Positions 9,523 to 20,837 of a stretch of 51,263 nt of DNA are shown here, piece after piece. The stretch lies in NCBI RefSeq assembly GCF_002072215.1, contig NZ_JXMW01000015.1:1-51263 (forward strand). Direction: 5' to 3'. The DNA is from Methanobrevibacter arboriphilus JCM 13429 = DSM 1125. Lineage in GTDB: Archaea; Methanobacteriota; Methanobacteria; Methanobacteriales; Methanobacteriaceae. Numbering within the stretch: the stretch's first letter is position 1; each line of letters starts with the position of its first letter. The position numbers were made by a program, and so were the translations under genes. The notes beneath the pieces are model-generated. The model searched no databases and was not told the DNA's origin. It saw nothing but the letters and a program-made list of their open reading frames with translations.

Positions 9523-10579
9523 AGGTTTCTGAGAGCTTTTGCATGCTCTCTGATTCGTTGTATCCTTGTTTTATGATGAGTCCTGTTAAAAGTACAAGCA
9601 GATAACTTGTTTTTGCTATGGATTCTTTTGTATATTTGTGGAATTTGTTATTTTTCAGTCCTTTTTTGGTTAATTTGAAGAAATCTTCGATTTTTCCTCT
9701 TATTTTTTTAAATTTCTTCCATTTGGTGATTAGTTTTTTGAATTTAGAAACTAATTCTTTGTAAATGTCTTCTTTTTTGTTTTTAACTTTGAAATATTCT
9801 AAAGGATAATTGAATTGGCTTAAAATTTTGTTTATTTTCATGTTTTCTTTTGGAAATATTAATGGAACTATTTTATACTTTAAAATTCCCTCACGATAAT
9901 TATTAAAACTTATATATCCTTTATCTGCTATTATAATGTCTTTGTTTCTTATTATTCTTCTTTTTCTTAGTTTTTCCATTATTTCAGGGAATAATTCGGA
10001 GTCATGCTTAGATCCTTTATGTATTAACATGGTCAATGGTTGTCCAGTGTGATAATCAAGTGCTAAAGTTAATTTAAATCCTATATAAAACCCTTTTGAA
10101 GCTGATTTGGCCCAATAAAGCCCTTTTTTCTCGAGAAATTTTTTAGTGTAATTTTGCTTGTTCCAGTTCATATCAACCTGTATATCGGTTCCATCAATTA
10201 AAACTGTGCGTTTTCCTCTTTTAATTGGTTTAAATTCCTTATTTAATGTTTTAATCACGAATTCAAGTATTTGCTTTTGATTAAATCTTGCCAAAAATTC
10301 ATATATTTGATTTGATTTTGGAACTTGATTAAATCCTAAAGACTTTCTCAACTCATGGCTTCTTTTAAGCTCACTAACAACGTATGAAATATCTGATGCG
10401 AAAAACATACTCATTAAAACTATTTTAAAATTAACAACACCTTTTTTAACAGGTTTAATTCCATTTCGAGTGAATTCCTGATGAATTTTTCTAGAATCGA
10501 TAATTTTAAATATATTCAACAGCAATATCCATTTAGGGTCTTTTTCATCATAAATAATTGGTATTTTCATTTTTATCAT
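9521..10579 (-). CDS. DDE transposase
   Basis: A 352-residue transposase of the IS4/IS5-like DDE class. First Asp in LIDGTDIQVD (about residue 150), second Asp in IIADKGYISF (about 220), and a likely catalytic Glu in KIRGKIEDFF (about 297). The N-terminal part carries the helical DNA-binding region with FNQVPKSNQIYEFL. It fills the IS almost end to end. ATG 10579 is the first ATG; no clear ribosome binding site is present, as is common for transposases. The exact IS family needs a database comparison. Confidence 0.9.
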   Translation of the reverse strand: MIKMKIPIIYDEKDPKWILLLNIFKIIDSRKIHQEFTRNGIKPVKKGVVNFKIVLMSMFFASDISYVVSELKRSHELRKSLGFNQVPKSNQIYEFLARFNQKQILEFVIKTLNKEFKPIKRGKRTVLIDGTDIQVDMNWNKQNYTKKFLEKKGLYWAKSASKGFYIGFKLTLALDYHTGQPLTMLIHKGSKHDSELFPEIMEKLRKRRIIRNKDIIIADKGYISFNNYREGILKYKIVPLIFPKENMKINKILSQFNYPLEYFKVKNKKEDIYKELVSKFKKLITKWKKFKKIRGKIEDFFKLTKKGLKNNKFHKYTKESIAKTSYLLVLLTGLIIKQGYNESESMQKLSET

Positions 10580-10733
10580 CAATAAAACTTTGTTAATACC
10601 AATATTTATATTTATCGATTTAAAAGACCCTAAAAAATAAAATAAAACTCATAAAAAATGTACTTTTAAAAACAAAAAATAATCCAACATAAAAATAATG
10701 AAAATAAGGCTAATGAAGCCCTCAATTCTAGAA

Positions 10734-10750
10734 AAAAATCTAGCACCCTA
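10734..10750 (-). repeat. IS terminal inverted repeat, right
   Basis: The exact reverse complement of the left 17-bp repeat. Confidence 0.9.
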
Positions 10751-10758
10751 AATCTTCT
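10751..10758. repeat. target-site duplication, right copy
   Basis: aatcttct, identical to 9498-9505. Confidence 0.9.
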
Positions 10759-11005
10759 ATATCAATCTTCTAAAAATATCATTTAAGTAAATGTTTTAAA
10801 TTAAAAATAGAGTTTTTAATATAAGAATAAAGAAAGTTTTAAATTTTTATATAATTCTTATAATTTTATTATAATATTAGAATATCTTTATCATAATATT
10901 ATAGCATTAAAAATTAGAAATATTAAAATTTAAGAATATTAAAAATATTAAAAATTAAAATGAATAATTTTAAGAGAATTAATTCATTGCTGGATTTAAT
11001 GTTTC

Positions 11006-11058
11006 ATGAAATTGAACTAAATTTCATTTTGAGGTTGAGGTAAAGTTCATCTTTTTTT
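11006..11058 (+). other. isolated hairpin followed by a T7 tract
   Basis: An 8-bp perfect stem (atgaaatt / aatttcat, 11006-11013 with 11020-11027) with a 6-nt loop is followed about 25 nt later by a run of seven T (11052-11058). The segment is slightly richer in G than its surroundings (ttgaggttgagg). It could be the end of a small RNA or a relic; nothing is coded here. Confidence 0.3.
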
Positions 11059-11121
11059 CATGCATTAATCATATTACAATAAAATTAATTATCAAAATAG
11101 TGAAAAGTATAAAAATGATTT

Positions 11122-11134
11122 TTTATATATTTAA
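11122..11134 (+). promoter_or_regulatory. possible TATA box of the hairpin RNA
   Basis: tttatatatttaa lies about 20-27 bp upstream of the first GC-richer bases of the hairpin cluster, the usual archaeal TATA-to-start distance. Confidence 0.35.
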
Positions 11135-11148
11135 AGATTTTAGATCAT

Positions 11149-11262
11149 GCCTCCTAATTTAACAGATAATGCTGCCTTATCATTCTGTTTTTTATTAGTA
11201 GAGGTCATCATCCAGAAAAAATAGTATTCTGGCAGTTTAAATAGGTGAACCTCATCACCTTA
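11149..11262 (+). ncRNA. candidate structured RNA with three consecutive hairpins
   Basis: A local GC-richer island between the IS and the 49-aa gene. Hairpin 1: aacaga..atg with cat..tctgtt (11161-11189, 2-nt bulge), followed by a T6 run. Hairpin 2: ccagaa / ttctgg (11212-11217 with 11227-11232). Hairpin 3: aggtga / tcacct (11243-11248 with 11255-11260). CTGCC in the loop of hairpin 1 (11172-11176) could instead pair with GGCAG (11231-11235), so two alternative folds exist. No reading frame of interest. It may be a free-standing sRNA or the leader of the 49-aa gene. I recognise no known RNA family. Confidence 0.4.
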
Positions 11263-11594
11263 TTATAATATATGTATATTTTATTATAAATAGTTTTTTA
11301 TAGTATTTAGTTTTTTATAGTATTAATTTATTACTTATAATTATTTTATTTTTATAATAACAATCGTATATATTAATTTTTCGCTAATAAATATATAACA
11401 TTATTAATTAGATTATTGGCCTTAATAATCAGATTAATTAGCTCATAATTAGATTGATTCTTTTAATTAGCTTTAATAATTACATTAATTTTTTAAGTTT
11501 GTATAATACTTTTGTGCTATTTTTTAATATTTTAATAATATTTATATATTTTTTTATACATAATATATATAATACTAATTGGAGGTATAATAGC

Positions 11595-11744
11595 ATGTTA
11601 GAAGATGTTAAAAAGAAAGCTAAAAAAGTGAAAGATGATGTTCAAGACAAAGCTGAAGAAGTAAAAAATAAAACTGAATATGAAGCTAAAAAAACTAAAG
11701 CTAAAGCTGAATATGAGAAAAAAGAAGCAGATAGAAAAAGTTAA
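11595..11744 (+). CDS. small highly charged helical protein (49 aa)
   Basis: The start at ATG 11595 is fixed by a strong ribosome binding site (ggaggt, 11581-11586). The product begins MLEDVKKKAKKVKDDVQDKA and consists almost wholly of Lys, Glu, Ala and Asp in an amphipathic heptad/11-mer-like pattern. Such proteins resemble short LEA/CsbD-type stress proteins in composition, but no family is assigned. A longer open frame from 11454 reads through A/T-rich leader and is not used. The leader, about 330 nt, contains the hairpin cluster further upstream. Confidence 0.7.
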   Translation: MLEDVKKKAKKVKDDVQDKAEEVKNKTEYEAKKTKAKAEYEKKEADRKS

Positions 11745-11941
11745 AGATAATTATTTGTTTTTTGAATTTATATTTAATATTCATACTATAATGAACATAT
11801 AAATACCAGTTTATTACTAATTTATTAATATTATCTATTAATAACATTTTATAGATACTGGCTGTAAATTTTATTAGATTATATAAATATTGAAATTAAT
11901 AAACGAAAATATAAAGTTTAATAAATTGGGGAGTTTAAAAA

Positions 11942-12118
11942 ATGAGTGAAGAAAAGAAAGCTAGCTATTTATGTGAAGTTTGTGGGTATGTTTATGACCC
12001 TGCTGAAGGTGATCCAGATAATGGAATAGAACCAGGAACTGCATTTGAAGATTTACCTGATGATTGGGTATGCCCTATCTGTTTCGTTGGAAAAGAAGAG
12101 TTTACTAAACAAGAATAA
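11942..12118 (+). CDS. rubredoxin
   Basis: A 58-residue one-iron electron carrier. [14 protein letters not shown] (first CxxC pair) and [13 protein letters not shown] (second pair) bind the iron; the spacing and the DWVCP context are those of rubredoxin. The ribosome binding site gggga lies upstream of ATG 11942. In methanogens rubredoxin commonly feeds electrons to oxygen/peroxide-detoxifying flavodiiron proteins or rubrerythrin. Oddity: the residue after the second CxxC is Phe, where most rubredoxins have Gly (CPxCG). Confidence 0.95.
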   Translation: MSEEKKASYLCEVCGYVYDPAEGDPDNGIEPGTAFEDLPDDWVCPICFVGKEEFTKQE

Positions 12119-12550
12119 TTATTTAATAATTTTCTTATAGTATAAATATTGTACTTATTGAGTATGTATTAAATATATACTGTACTTACTAAGTATATAT
12201 TAAGTATAAATTTATAAATGACTATTTTATTTTATTCTTTATCCTATTTTATTTTTTTCTTTACTTTTCTTCTTTTAATTAATGTTTTTGTTGTTATTTT
12301 TTATTGGCTAATTCTTAAATATTATTCATATTTTCTAGATTTTTTTAAAATTATTGTATGTTATAGTTTGAAGATATATTAATAATATCTTCTTAAAAGT
12401 AATGTTTAATAATACATTTTAACAAAGTATATTTGACTATTTAAAGATTGAATTAAAAAATTAGTAATACTAATTTGTATTAATTTTAAGTTAATCTAAT
12501 TAATTTTTATTAATTCTATATAATATAATAATAAAGACAAGATGATGTAT
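12119..12550. other. AT-rich intergenic, no gene seen
   Basis: Near the left end a ~30-bp unit (tgtacttattgagtatgtattaa / tgtacttactaagtatatattaa, abbreviated at the ends) is repeated twice between 12148 and 12212. The remainder is T-rich then A-rich sequence upstream of the COG2517 gene. Confidence 0.4.
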
Positions 12551-13276
12551 ATGTGGGATACTACGAAAGATTATAGACTTTTACTTGGACAAAAAACCAT
12601 TAATATGTTTGTTGGAACTGCTAGAAGTGGTAGCTTCAGAGGAAGGTGGAATAAGAAAATGGCTATAGAAAGTGCTGAAAGCATGGAAAGTGATTTTCAA
12701 GTCTTAAACTATTCATATTTAGATCCTGAAGATTTGGCAAATACTCCAGAAATAGCTAATCTAGAAGAAAAAGCTAATTTAGTTTTAAGATACTTAGGTG
12801 GAGAAGACTGGGCTCATCAGTTTATGGCTCAAACTCCGAAAGAAGAAAAAGAAAAAGCTGAAGAAGCAATAGCTAAAGCAAGATTTTTCATTGATACTAT
12901 ATTAGGATTAAAGAATAGGATATTGTTTGGAGAAATAAATGATCCTATTGTAGCAATTGATATTAAAGTAGGGGAGTTAATGAGTGTTAGTCACCATCAT
13001 CAAAATGATGGGCTTATGATTTGTAATGTAAATCTTGGAAAAAGAGCTATTAAAGTAGTTACAAATGATTTAACAGTTAAAGAAGGAAATAATGTAGCTA
13101 TTGCAATGCTTCCTCCAGAAACCTTTTCTGGAATAGCTAGTGAAGGAATGTTTTTAGGTGCAGGGGAAGGAATTTTAAAAGATGTTCAAGGAGAACTAGG
13201 TTCTATGCCTAAAGGAATTCCACTTGAAGCATTAAATGAAAGCAGGAATTTAATAGAAGGATATTTAAGTAAATAG
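12551..13276 (+). CDS. COG2517-type protein with C-terminal EMAP/tRNA-binding domain
   Basis: About 241 residues, conserved in methanogens. The N-terminal half is helical and family-specific (MWDTTKDYRLLLGQKTINMF). The C-terminal ~100 residues form an EMAP/OB-fold tRNA-binding domain: VGELMSVSHHHQNDGLMICN, then NLGKRAIKVVTNDLTVKEG and GMFLGAGEG. It presumably binds tRNA or a tRNA-synthetase complex; the precise role is unknown. ATG 12551 was chosen because homologues begin with MWDT; ATG 12542 or 12545 would add only 2-3 residues. It is followed 84 bp later by tiaS, so both genes near each other act on tRNA. Confidence 0.8.
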   Translation: MWDTTKDYRLLLGQKTINMFVGTARSGSFRGRWNKKMAIESAESMESDFQVLNYSYLDPEDLANTPEIANLEEKANLVLRYLGGEDWAHQFMAQTPKEEKEKAEEAIAKARFFIDTILGLKNRILFGEINDPIVAIDIKVGELMSVSHHHQNDGLMICNVNLGKRAIKVVTNDLTVKEGNNVAIAMLPPETFSGIASEGMFLGAGEGILKDVQGELGSMPKGIPLEALNESRNLIEGYLSK

Positions 13277-13360
13277 TCTAATATTTATTAAACTTTTATT
13301 TTTATAAAAATTATATTATCATAAAGATTATATTGGGAAAACTTATTTTAGGTGATATTT

Positions 13361-14626
13361 ATTTTTTTACACATTGGTATTGATGACACAGACTCTCCAG
13401 AAGGTATGTGTACAACTTATTTAGCTTGTCATATCATTAATAGGTTGAGAGATGAGAAAATATTTATTGAAGGGTCTCCTAGATTAATACGTTTAAACCC
13501 ATTTGCAAGATTTAAAACTCGTGGAAATGGGGGAGTATCTTTTAAGATAAATATTGATGGATTTAGTAAAGAAAAAATATATCTAATAAAAAAAATAGTT
13601 CTTGAAGATGTAGAAAAGTTATCTGAAACATCATGTGATAATACAAACCCTGGAATAGTATTTTTTCAAGGTGAAATCACAAAAGAAATGGAAAATTATG
13701 CAATGAAAGCTATTTATTCAATAATCTCAATTAAAGAAGCAGAAAAGTTTCTAAATAAGATAAATGCAGAATTTCACAAATTTAAAAAAGGAAGAGGAAT
13801 CATAGGATCTCTTGCAGCTATATCTTGTCCACTTAAAGATTATACTTATGAACTTTTAGCTTATAGAAAAAAAGAAAATTATGGTAAAAAAAGACAGATA
13901 AATAAAGACTCAGTTTATTTAATGGATAAGGAAGTTACTGATACTTTTGAAAATATAGATTTAAAAAATGATTATATAGCTATTGAACCTAGAACTCCAT
14001 GTCCTATCCTATATGGAATAAGAGGAGAATCATTAAAGGGGTTAAAATTAGCTAAAAGCATAGTAAAAACAGAAGAACCAATTGAAAGTTATTGTATTTT
14101 TAAAACAAACCAACACACAGATATGCATCTTCAAAAAATAGCTAAAATCTCAGACATGGAAAAATATGGATGCTATATTATTACTGGATATGTGAAAGAA
14201 GATCCTCATGTAATTGAAGGGGGGCATGTTTTCTTTAAGCTTGGGGATGATTCTGGTGAAATAGATGTAGCTGGATATGAACCAACAAAAGAATTTAGAA
14301 AAATAATAAAACAGTTGAAAACAGGAGACCAAGTTCAATTATTTGGTGGAATAGGTTGTGGTGGAACTTTTAATATAGAAAAAATTAGAATAATAGAACT
14401 TAAAAATAAACAGGTTTTTAAAAATCCTATCTGTGTTTGTGGTAAAAGAATGACTTCAGCAGGGAAAAATAAAGGATTTAAATGTAAAAAATGTGGTAAT
14501 AAATTACCTAATGGTAAAAAAATTGTCGAAGATGAAAAAAGGGATTTAATTGAAGGTAAATTCTATGAAACTCCTGTATCTGCTCGGAGACATTTAGCTA
14601 AACCTCTATGTAGAATGGATTTGTAA
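13361..14626 (+). CDS. tiaS: tRNA(Ile2) 2-agmatinylcytidine synthetase
   Basis: Attaches agmatine to C34 of tRNA-Ile(CAU) so that it reads AUA; essential in archaea. About 421 residues: N-terminal signature HIGIDDTDSPEGMC, kinase-like region with GNGGVSFK, central domain, OB-fold (around residue 270-350), and a C-terminal zinc ribbon CVCGKRM...CKKCGNK. Start problem: the frame opens at 13349 after a TAG; the only canonical start is GTG 13352, but this GTG lies inside the ribosome binding site aggtga (13350-13355). ATT at 13361, 5 nt after that site, would give MFLHIGIDDTDS, as expected for the family. Leaderless GTG use is the alternative. Confidence 0.93.
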   Translation: MFLHIGIDDTDSPEGMCTTYLACHIINRLRDEKIFIEGSPRLIRLNPFARFKTRGNGGVSFKINIDGFSKEKIYLIKKIVLEDVEKLSETSCDNTNPGIVFFQGEITKEMENYAMKAIYSIISIKEAEKFLNKINAEFHKFKKGRGIIGSLAAISCPLKDYTYELLAYRKKENYGKKRQINKDSVYLMDKEVTDTFENIDLKNDYIAIEPRTPCPILYGIRGESLKGLKLAKSIVKTEEPIESYCIFKTNQHTDMHLQKIAKISDMEKYGCYIITGYVKEDPHVIEGGHVFFKLGDDSGEIDVAGYEPTKEFRKIIKQLKTGDQVQLFGGIGCGGTFNIEKIRIIELKNKQVFKNPICVCGKRMTSAGKNKGFKCKKCGNKLPNGKKIVEDEKRDLIEGKFYETPVSARRHLAKPLCRMDL

Positions 14627-15044
14627 TAATCTATTCATTTACCAATAAAAAAAATATTAGTATTATTGACTATTATAAATTATCATGAAACTAAAACTAT
14701 TATAATAAACTATTATTAAACTAAAATTATATAATAAACTATTATTGAAATATTATTAATAAAATAATATTCTGAAAATATTTTATTAAAATATTATTAA
14801 AAACTTTTTTTATAAATTATACATTTATAATTATATTTTTGTAAATTTTTTATCTACTATTTTTAACATTAATCTTTTATTTATTTAATCTGTTAGATTA
14901 ATTAGAGATAATTTTATATTATATTAAATTCGTATTATATTGTATAGGTGATATAAATGATTTTTTATATATTTTAAAAATTTTATATATCCTAATATTA
15001 AAATTTTAATTTTTTCATTTATTTATTTAAAAGGGGGTGAAAAA
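14627..15044. other. AT-rich intergenic and adhesin leader
   Basis: It contains repeated aaactattattaaact-type units (14680-14770). At 14945-14975 a good ribosome binding site (aggtgat) precedes ATG 14958, which opens a six-codon frame in the same phase as the adhesin but ends at TAA. A second site, gggggtga (15033-15040), immediately precedes the adhesin. The mini-frame may be a leader peptide or chance. Confidence 0.4.
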
Positions 15045-16922
15045 ATTTTAAAAATTAGAAAAAATAATAATTTAGCTTTAAAAATTACAATAGTATTAAC
15101 AATTATATTGGGGTTTACTATTATTTTTAGTAGTGGATTATCTGCTGCTGATGTTATTATTGATAATAGTACGAGTGAAGGTATTAAAGGAAGTCTTGGT
15201 AATGATACAATCAGTTTAAATAATGGTACTTATACTGGAGTTAACAATACTAATGTTAATGTTCCTTCAGGCAAGAATTTAACTATTCAAAGCCAAAACC
15301 CAAACAATAAAGCAATAATTGACTGTCAAGGTACATGGTTTCTTAATAATAATGGTAATTTAACTTTAATCAACCTAATCATAAAAAATGCTAATGGTGG
15401 GGCAATAGGCTCTAATGGTTATTTAACTATAATAAACTGTACTTTCATTAATAATACTGGTGGAGATGGTGGTGCTATTCGTAATAATGCTAATTCTAGT
15501 ATTATAGGTTCTACTTTCATTAATAATACTGCGACTGGTAGTGGTGGAGCAATTTATAGTTATACTGGAAATTTAAATGTTTCAGATTCAAATTTCATTA
15601 ATAATATAGCTCTTTCTACTGGTTGGGGTGGTGGTGCTATATATACTACCTCAGATACTGTAATAATAAATAACTCTAATTTTACAAATAATACTTCGGG
15701 ATTCTTTGGAGGAGCTATAATGGCTCAAAATGGAGCGAATTTCACAATATTAAACAGTAATTTCACAGATAATAATGCAAGTTATGGTGGGGCTGTTATG
15801 AACTCTGCTATTGCCAATTTTAACATATTTAACTCTTTATTCAATAGTAACAATGCTACAAAATATGGTGGGGCAGTTTATACTCATCCTAACTCTGGGT
15901 ATACAAATATACGTAATTCTATATTTAACAATAATTATGCAAGTGAATATGGTGGAGCTATATTTAGTGGTAAAGCTATGAATCTTTCTGGTAACTTAAT
16001 GTCTGGTAATATTGCAGGTATTATGGGTAATGCTATACTCAATTATGGTGCTATGGGGGTTTTAAATTTAACTTACCTTAATAATAGCACTGTTAAAGTT
16101 GATACTGGTACTAATGTTGTTATTTTTGCTACTTTGACTGATGATATGGGTAATCCTGTTTCTTATGGAAATATTTCTTTCTATGTTAATGGAGTACTTA
16201 TAGGAATTGTTGAAGTTGTAGAAGGCTATGCAAACATTACTTACTATTTTAATGAAACAGAAGGTATATTTCCAGTAACTGGTCAATATTCTGGTAATGA
16301 AATGAATGTTTCAACAGTTAATGGAACAGTTCTTGTCCATTATGATATCAATATATTAAATGGTCAACTAATTGTTGGTGATACTAATGTTACTGGTGAT
16401 ATTAAACTTGATAAAAATGAATATTGGGTTAATGAAACCGTGAAAACTACTGTTAATGTTAAAAATAATGGTCCGAATATTGCAAAAAATGTTTCAGTTA
16501 AAATTAACCTACCCGATGGATTTGTACTTAACACTGGCAGTATTATTGTTTCCAAAGGAAGTTATGATCCTAATACTGGTATTTGGTCTATCGGTGACTT
16601 AAACCCTGATGAAGAAGTAATGATGACTTTTAATGGTAAATTCAATAAAGATGGAGAGTTCAGTATTTCTATGTTAGTTTATGGAGATAATTTTAATAAT
16701 TCAACTAGTGTAGCTAACGCTTTAGTTAAACAAAACTCAACACCTACTCCCGGACCAACACCAGGACCAACTCCTGGACCTACTCCTCAACCAACTCCAG
16801 AACCTAACTATAATAAGCAAAATGTAAATGCAAATATGAAAGAAACAGGAATTCCAATAATTGCTGTTATTTTGATATTATTAGCATCTTTGGGTCTTTT
16901 AACCTATAAAAAAGGTAAATAA
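15045..16922 (+). CDS. adhesin-like surface protein with beta-helix, Ig-like and DUF11-like domains
   Basis: About 625 residues. Order: signal peptide (ILKIRKNNNLALKITIVL, then a hydrophobic core ending GLSAAD), right-handed beta-helix with GGAI/GGAV rungs (~60-320), an Ig-like domain (~325-440), a DUF11/CARDB-like domain (~455-550, NNGPNIAKNVSVKINLPDGF), a TPTPGP-repeat linker, then MKETGIPIIAVILILLAS and a KKGK tail. It is exported and anchored at the surface. Start: gggggtga is 4 nt before ATT 15045; no ATG/GTG/TTG exists until TTG 15108, which would cut off the basic part of the signal peptide. The last 16 codons plus stop are duplicated downstream. Confidence 0.85.
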   Translation: MLKIRKNNNLALKITIVLTIILGFTIIFSSGLSAADVIIDNSTSEGIKGSLGNDTISLNNGTYTGVNNTNVNVPSGKNLTIQSQNPNNKAIIDCQGTWFLNNNGNLTLINLIIKNANGGAIGSNGYLTIINCTFINNTGGDGGAIRNNANSSIIGSTFINNTATGSGGAIYSYTGNLNVSDSNFINNIALSTGWGGGAIYTTSDTVIINNSNFTNNTSGFFGGAIMAQNGANFTILNSNFTDNNASYGGAVMNSAIANFNIFNSLFNSNNATKYGGAVYTHPNSGYTNIRNSIFNNNYASEYGGAIFSGKAMNLSGNLMSGNIAGIMGNAILNYGAMGVLNLTYLNNSTVKVDTGTNVVIFATLTDDMGNPVSYGNISFYVNGVLIGIVEVVEGYANITYYFNETEGIFPVTGQYSGNEMNVSTVNGTVLVHYDINILNGQLIVGDTNVTGDIKLDKNEYWVNETVKTTVNVKNNGPNIAKNVSVKINLPDGFVLNTGSIIVSKGSYDPNTGIWSIGDLNPDEEVMMTFNGKFNKDGEFSISMLVYGDNFNNSTSVANALVKQNSTPTPGPTPGPTPGPTPQPTPEPNYNKQNVNANMKETGIPIIAVILILLASLGLLTYKKGK

Positions 16923-16981
16923 TATTTTAAATTATCTTTGGGTCTTTTAACCTATAAAAAAGGTAAATAATATTTTAAATT
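16886..16981 (+). repeat. 48-bp perfect tandem duplication covering the adhesin stop codon
   Basis: 16886-16933 (last codons, stop and 11 bases beyond) is repeated exactly at 16934-16981. The second copy is non-coding because the first stop is in frame. Confidence 0.95.
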
Positions 16982-16984
16982 TTT

Positions 16985-17020
16985 AAGGGTTTTTAATTTT
17001 CAAACCCTTTATTTTTTATT
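16985..17020. terminator. bidirectional terminator-like hairpin
   Basis: Stem aagggttt / aaaccctt (16985-16992 with 17002-17009) with T-rich sequence on the right and A-rich sequence on the left. It lies between the adhesin and the convergent AlkD-like gene, so it can serve both. Confidence 0.65.
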
Positions 17021-17057
17021 TTAATTATATCTTTTTAATTTTCATATTCTCAGTTTT

Positions 17058-17738
17058 TCATTTTTTCTTTATTCTTTGGATTGTTTTTTCATCTTTTAAT
17101 TCTTTAAGAGCATTTTTAGCTATCCAATGAGCAGATTTTGAATCTATCTTATCAATCTCTTCTGCTTTATCTATAGCTATTTTATTTAATTTCACGTTTC
17201 TTTTTCCAATTTGCCTTAAAGCCCAATTCACTGCTTTTTTAACAAAATTCCTATTATCTTTTGATTCTCTTTCAATTATATTTAAAAGTTTGATGAATAT
17301 TTCATCATCTTGCTTCTTATCATGAACAGCTAAAACAGCAATAAGTGCAAATCCTGCACGCTTAACAAATTCTTTATCTTCATTTGTCCATTGATATACC
17401 TTATCATATGCAAATCGTGTTTTTCTAAAAAGATTGATACAACATTGATCACAAATTTCCCAGTAATCAAAATCAGCTGCCCAATTATCCATTTGTTTTT
17501 GTGTAACTAATTTAGGATCATCTACAAGAGAAGCTAAAATTCTAGTTTCCCTAGTATTAATATCCCACAAACTTAAAGCTAACTCATGATCATTTTTATA
17601 ATTTTTAGCTATCTTTTTAATAACTGGCATTCTTAAACCATAAGTATGTTCAGGGGTGATTCCAAATCTTGCCATTCCTTCAATATCTTCAGGGCTTGAT
17701 AATTTCTTAAATGTAGTTATAATTTCTGAAACTGTCAT
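17058..17738 (-). CDS. AlkD-like DNA alkylation repair protein
   Basis: 226-residue HEAT-like repeat protein of the PF08713 family, which excises or captures alkylated bases (N3/N7-methylpurines in AlkD). Visible family residues: DFDYWEICDQCC (Trp and Asp of the lesion-facing pocket) and KAVNWALRQIGKRN (second Trp/Arg region), plus the N-terminal YGLRMPVIKKIAK. ATG 17738 follows a gtga site by 6 nt; an in-frame GTG three codons earlier overlaps that site. It is convergent with the adhesin. Confidence 0.85.
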   Translation of the reverse strand: MTVSEIITTFKKLSSPEDIEGMARFGITPEHTYGLRMPVIKKIAKNYKNDHELALSLWDINTRETRILASLVDDPKLVTQKQMDNWAADFDYWEICDQCCINLFRKTRFAYDKVYQWTNEDKEFVKRAGFALIAVLAVHDKKQDDEIFIKLLNIIERESKDNRNFVKKAVNWALRQIGKRNVKLNKIAIDKAEEIDKIDSKSAHWIAKNALKELKDEKTIQRIKKK

Positions 17739-17852
17739 ATAATTCACTTAAAACTTTTAATAATTATTTATAGTACAATTTTTTTATTTATTTAATATAT
17801 AATCTTAAAAATATATAATTTTAAAAATTAGAATTTTAAATATATACTACTT

Positions 17853-20837
<2,985 letters not shown>

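Larger units (their letters stand above)
9506..10750 (-). mobile_element. complete insertion sequence, 1245 bp
   Basis: It is bounded by 17-bp perfect terminal inverted repeats (TAGGGTGCTAGATTTTT) that continue imperfectly inward, contains one intact transposase gene, and is flanked by the perfect 8-bp duplication aatcttct. The Methanobrevibacter smithii element ISM1 also makes 8-bp duplications, but it is shorter, and I cannot assign this copy to that group without a search. Perfect ends, perfect duplication and an open transposase suggest a recent, possibly still active insertion. It sits between the DUF4389-like gene and the hairpin cluster. Confidence 0.9.

Noticed and set aside
11149-11262. 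C/D-box sRNA on the minus strand (gtgatga and atgatga motifs)
   Set aside because: C-like boxes are present but no CTGA D boxes at proper spacing; the hairpins argue for a different kind of RNA on the plus strand.
11454-11594. N-terminal extension of the 49-aa charged protein with a hydrophobic segment
   Set aside because: Ile/Phe-rich translation of A/T leader; ggaggt at 11581 sets the start at 11595.
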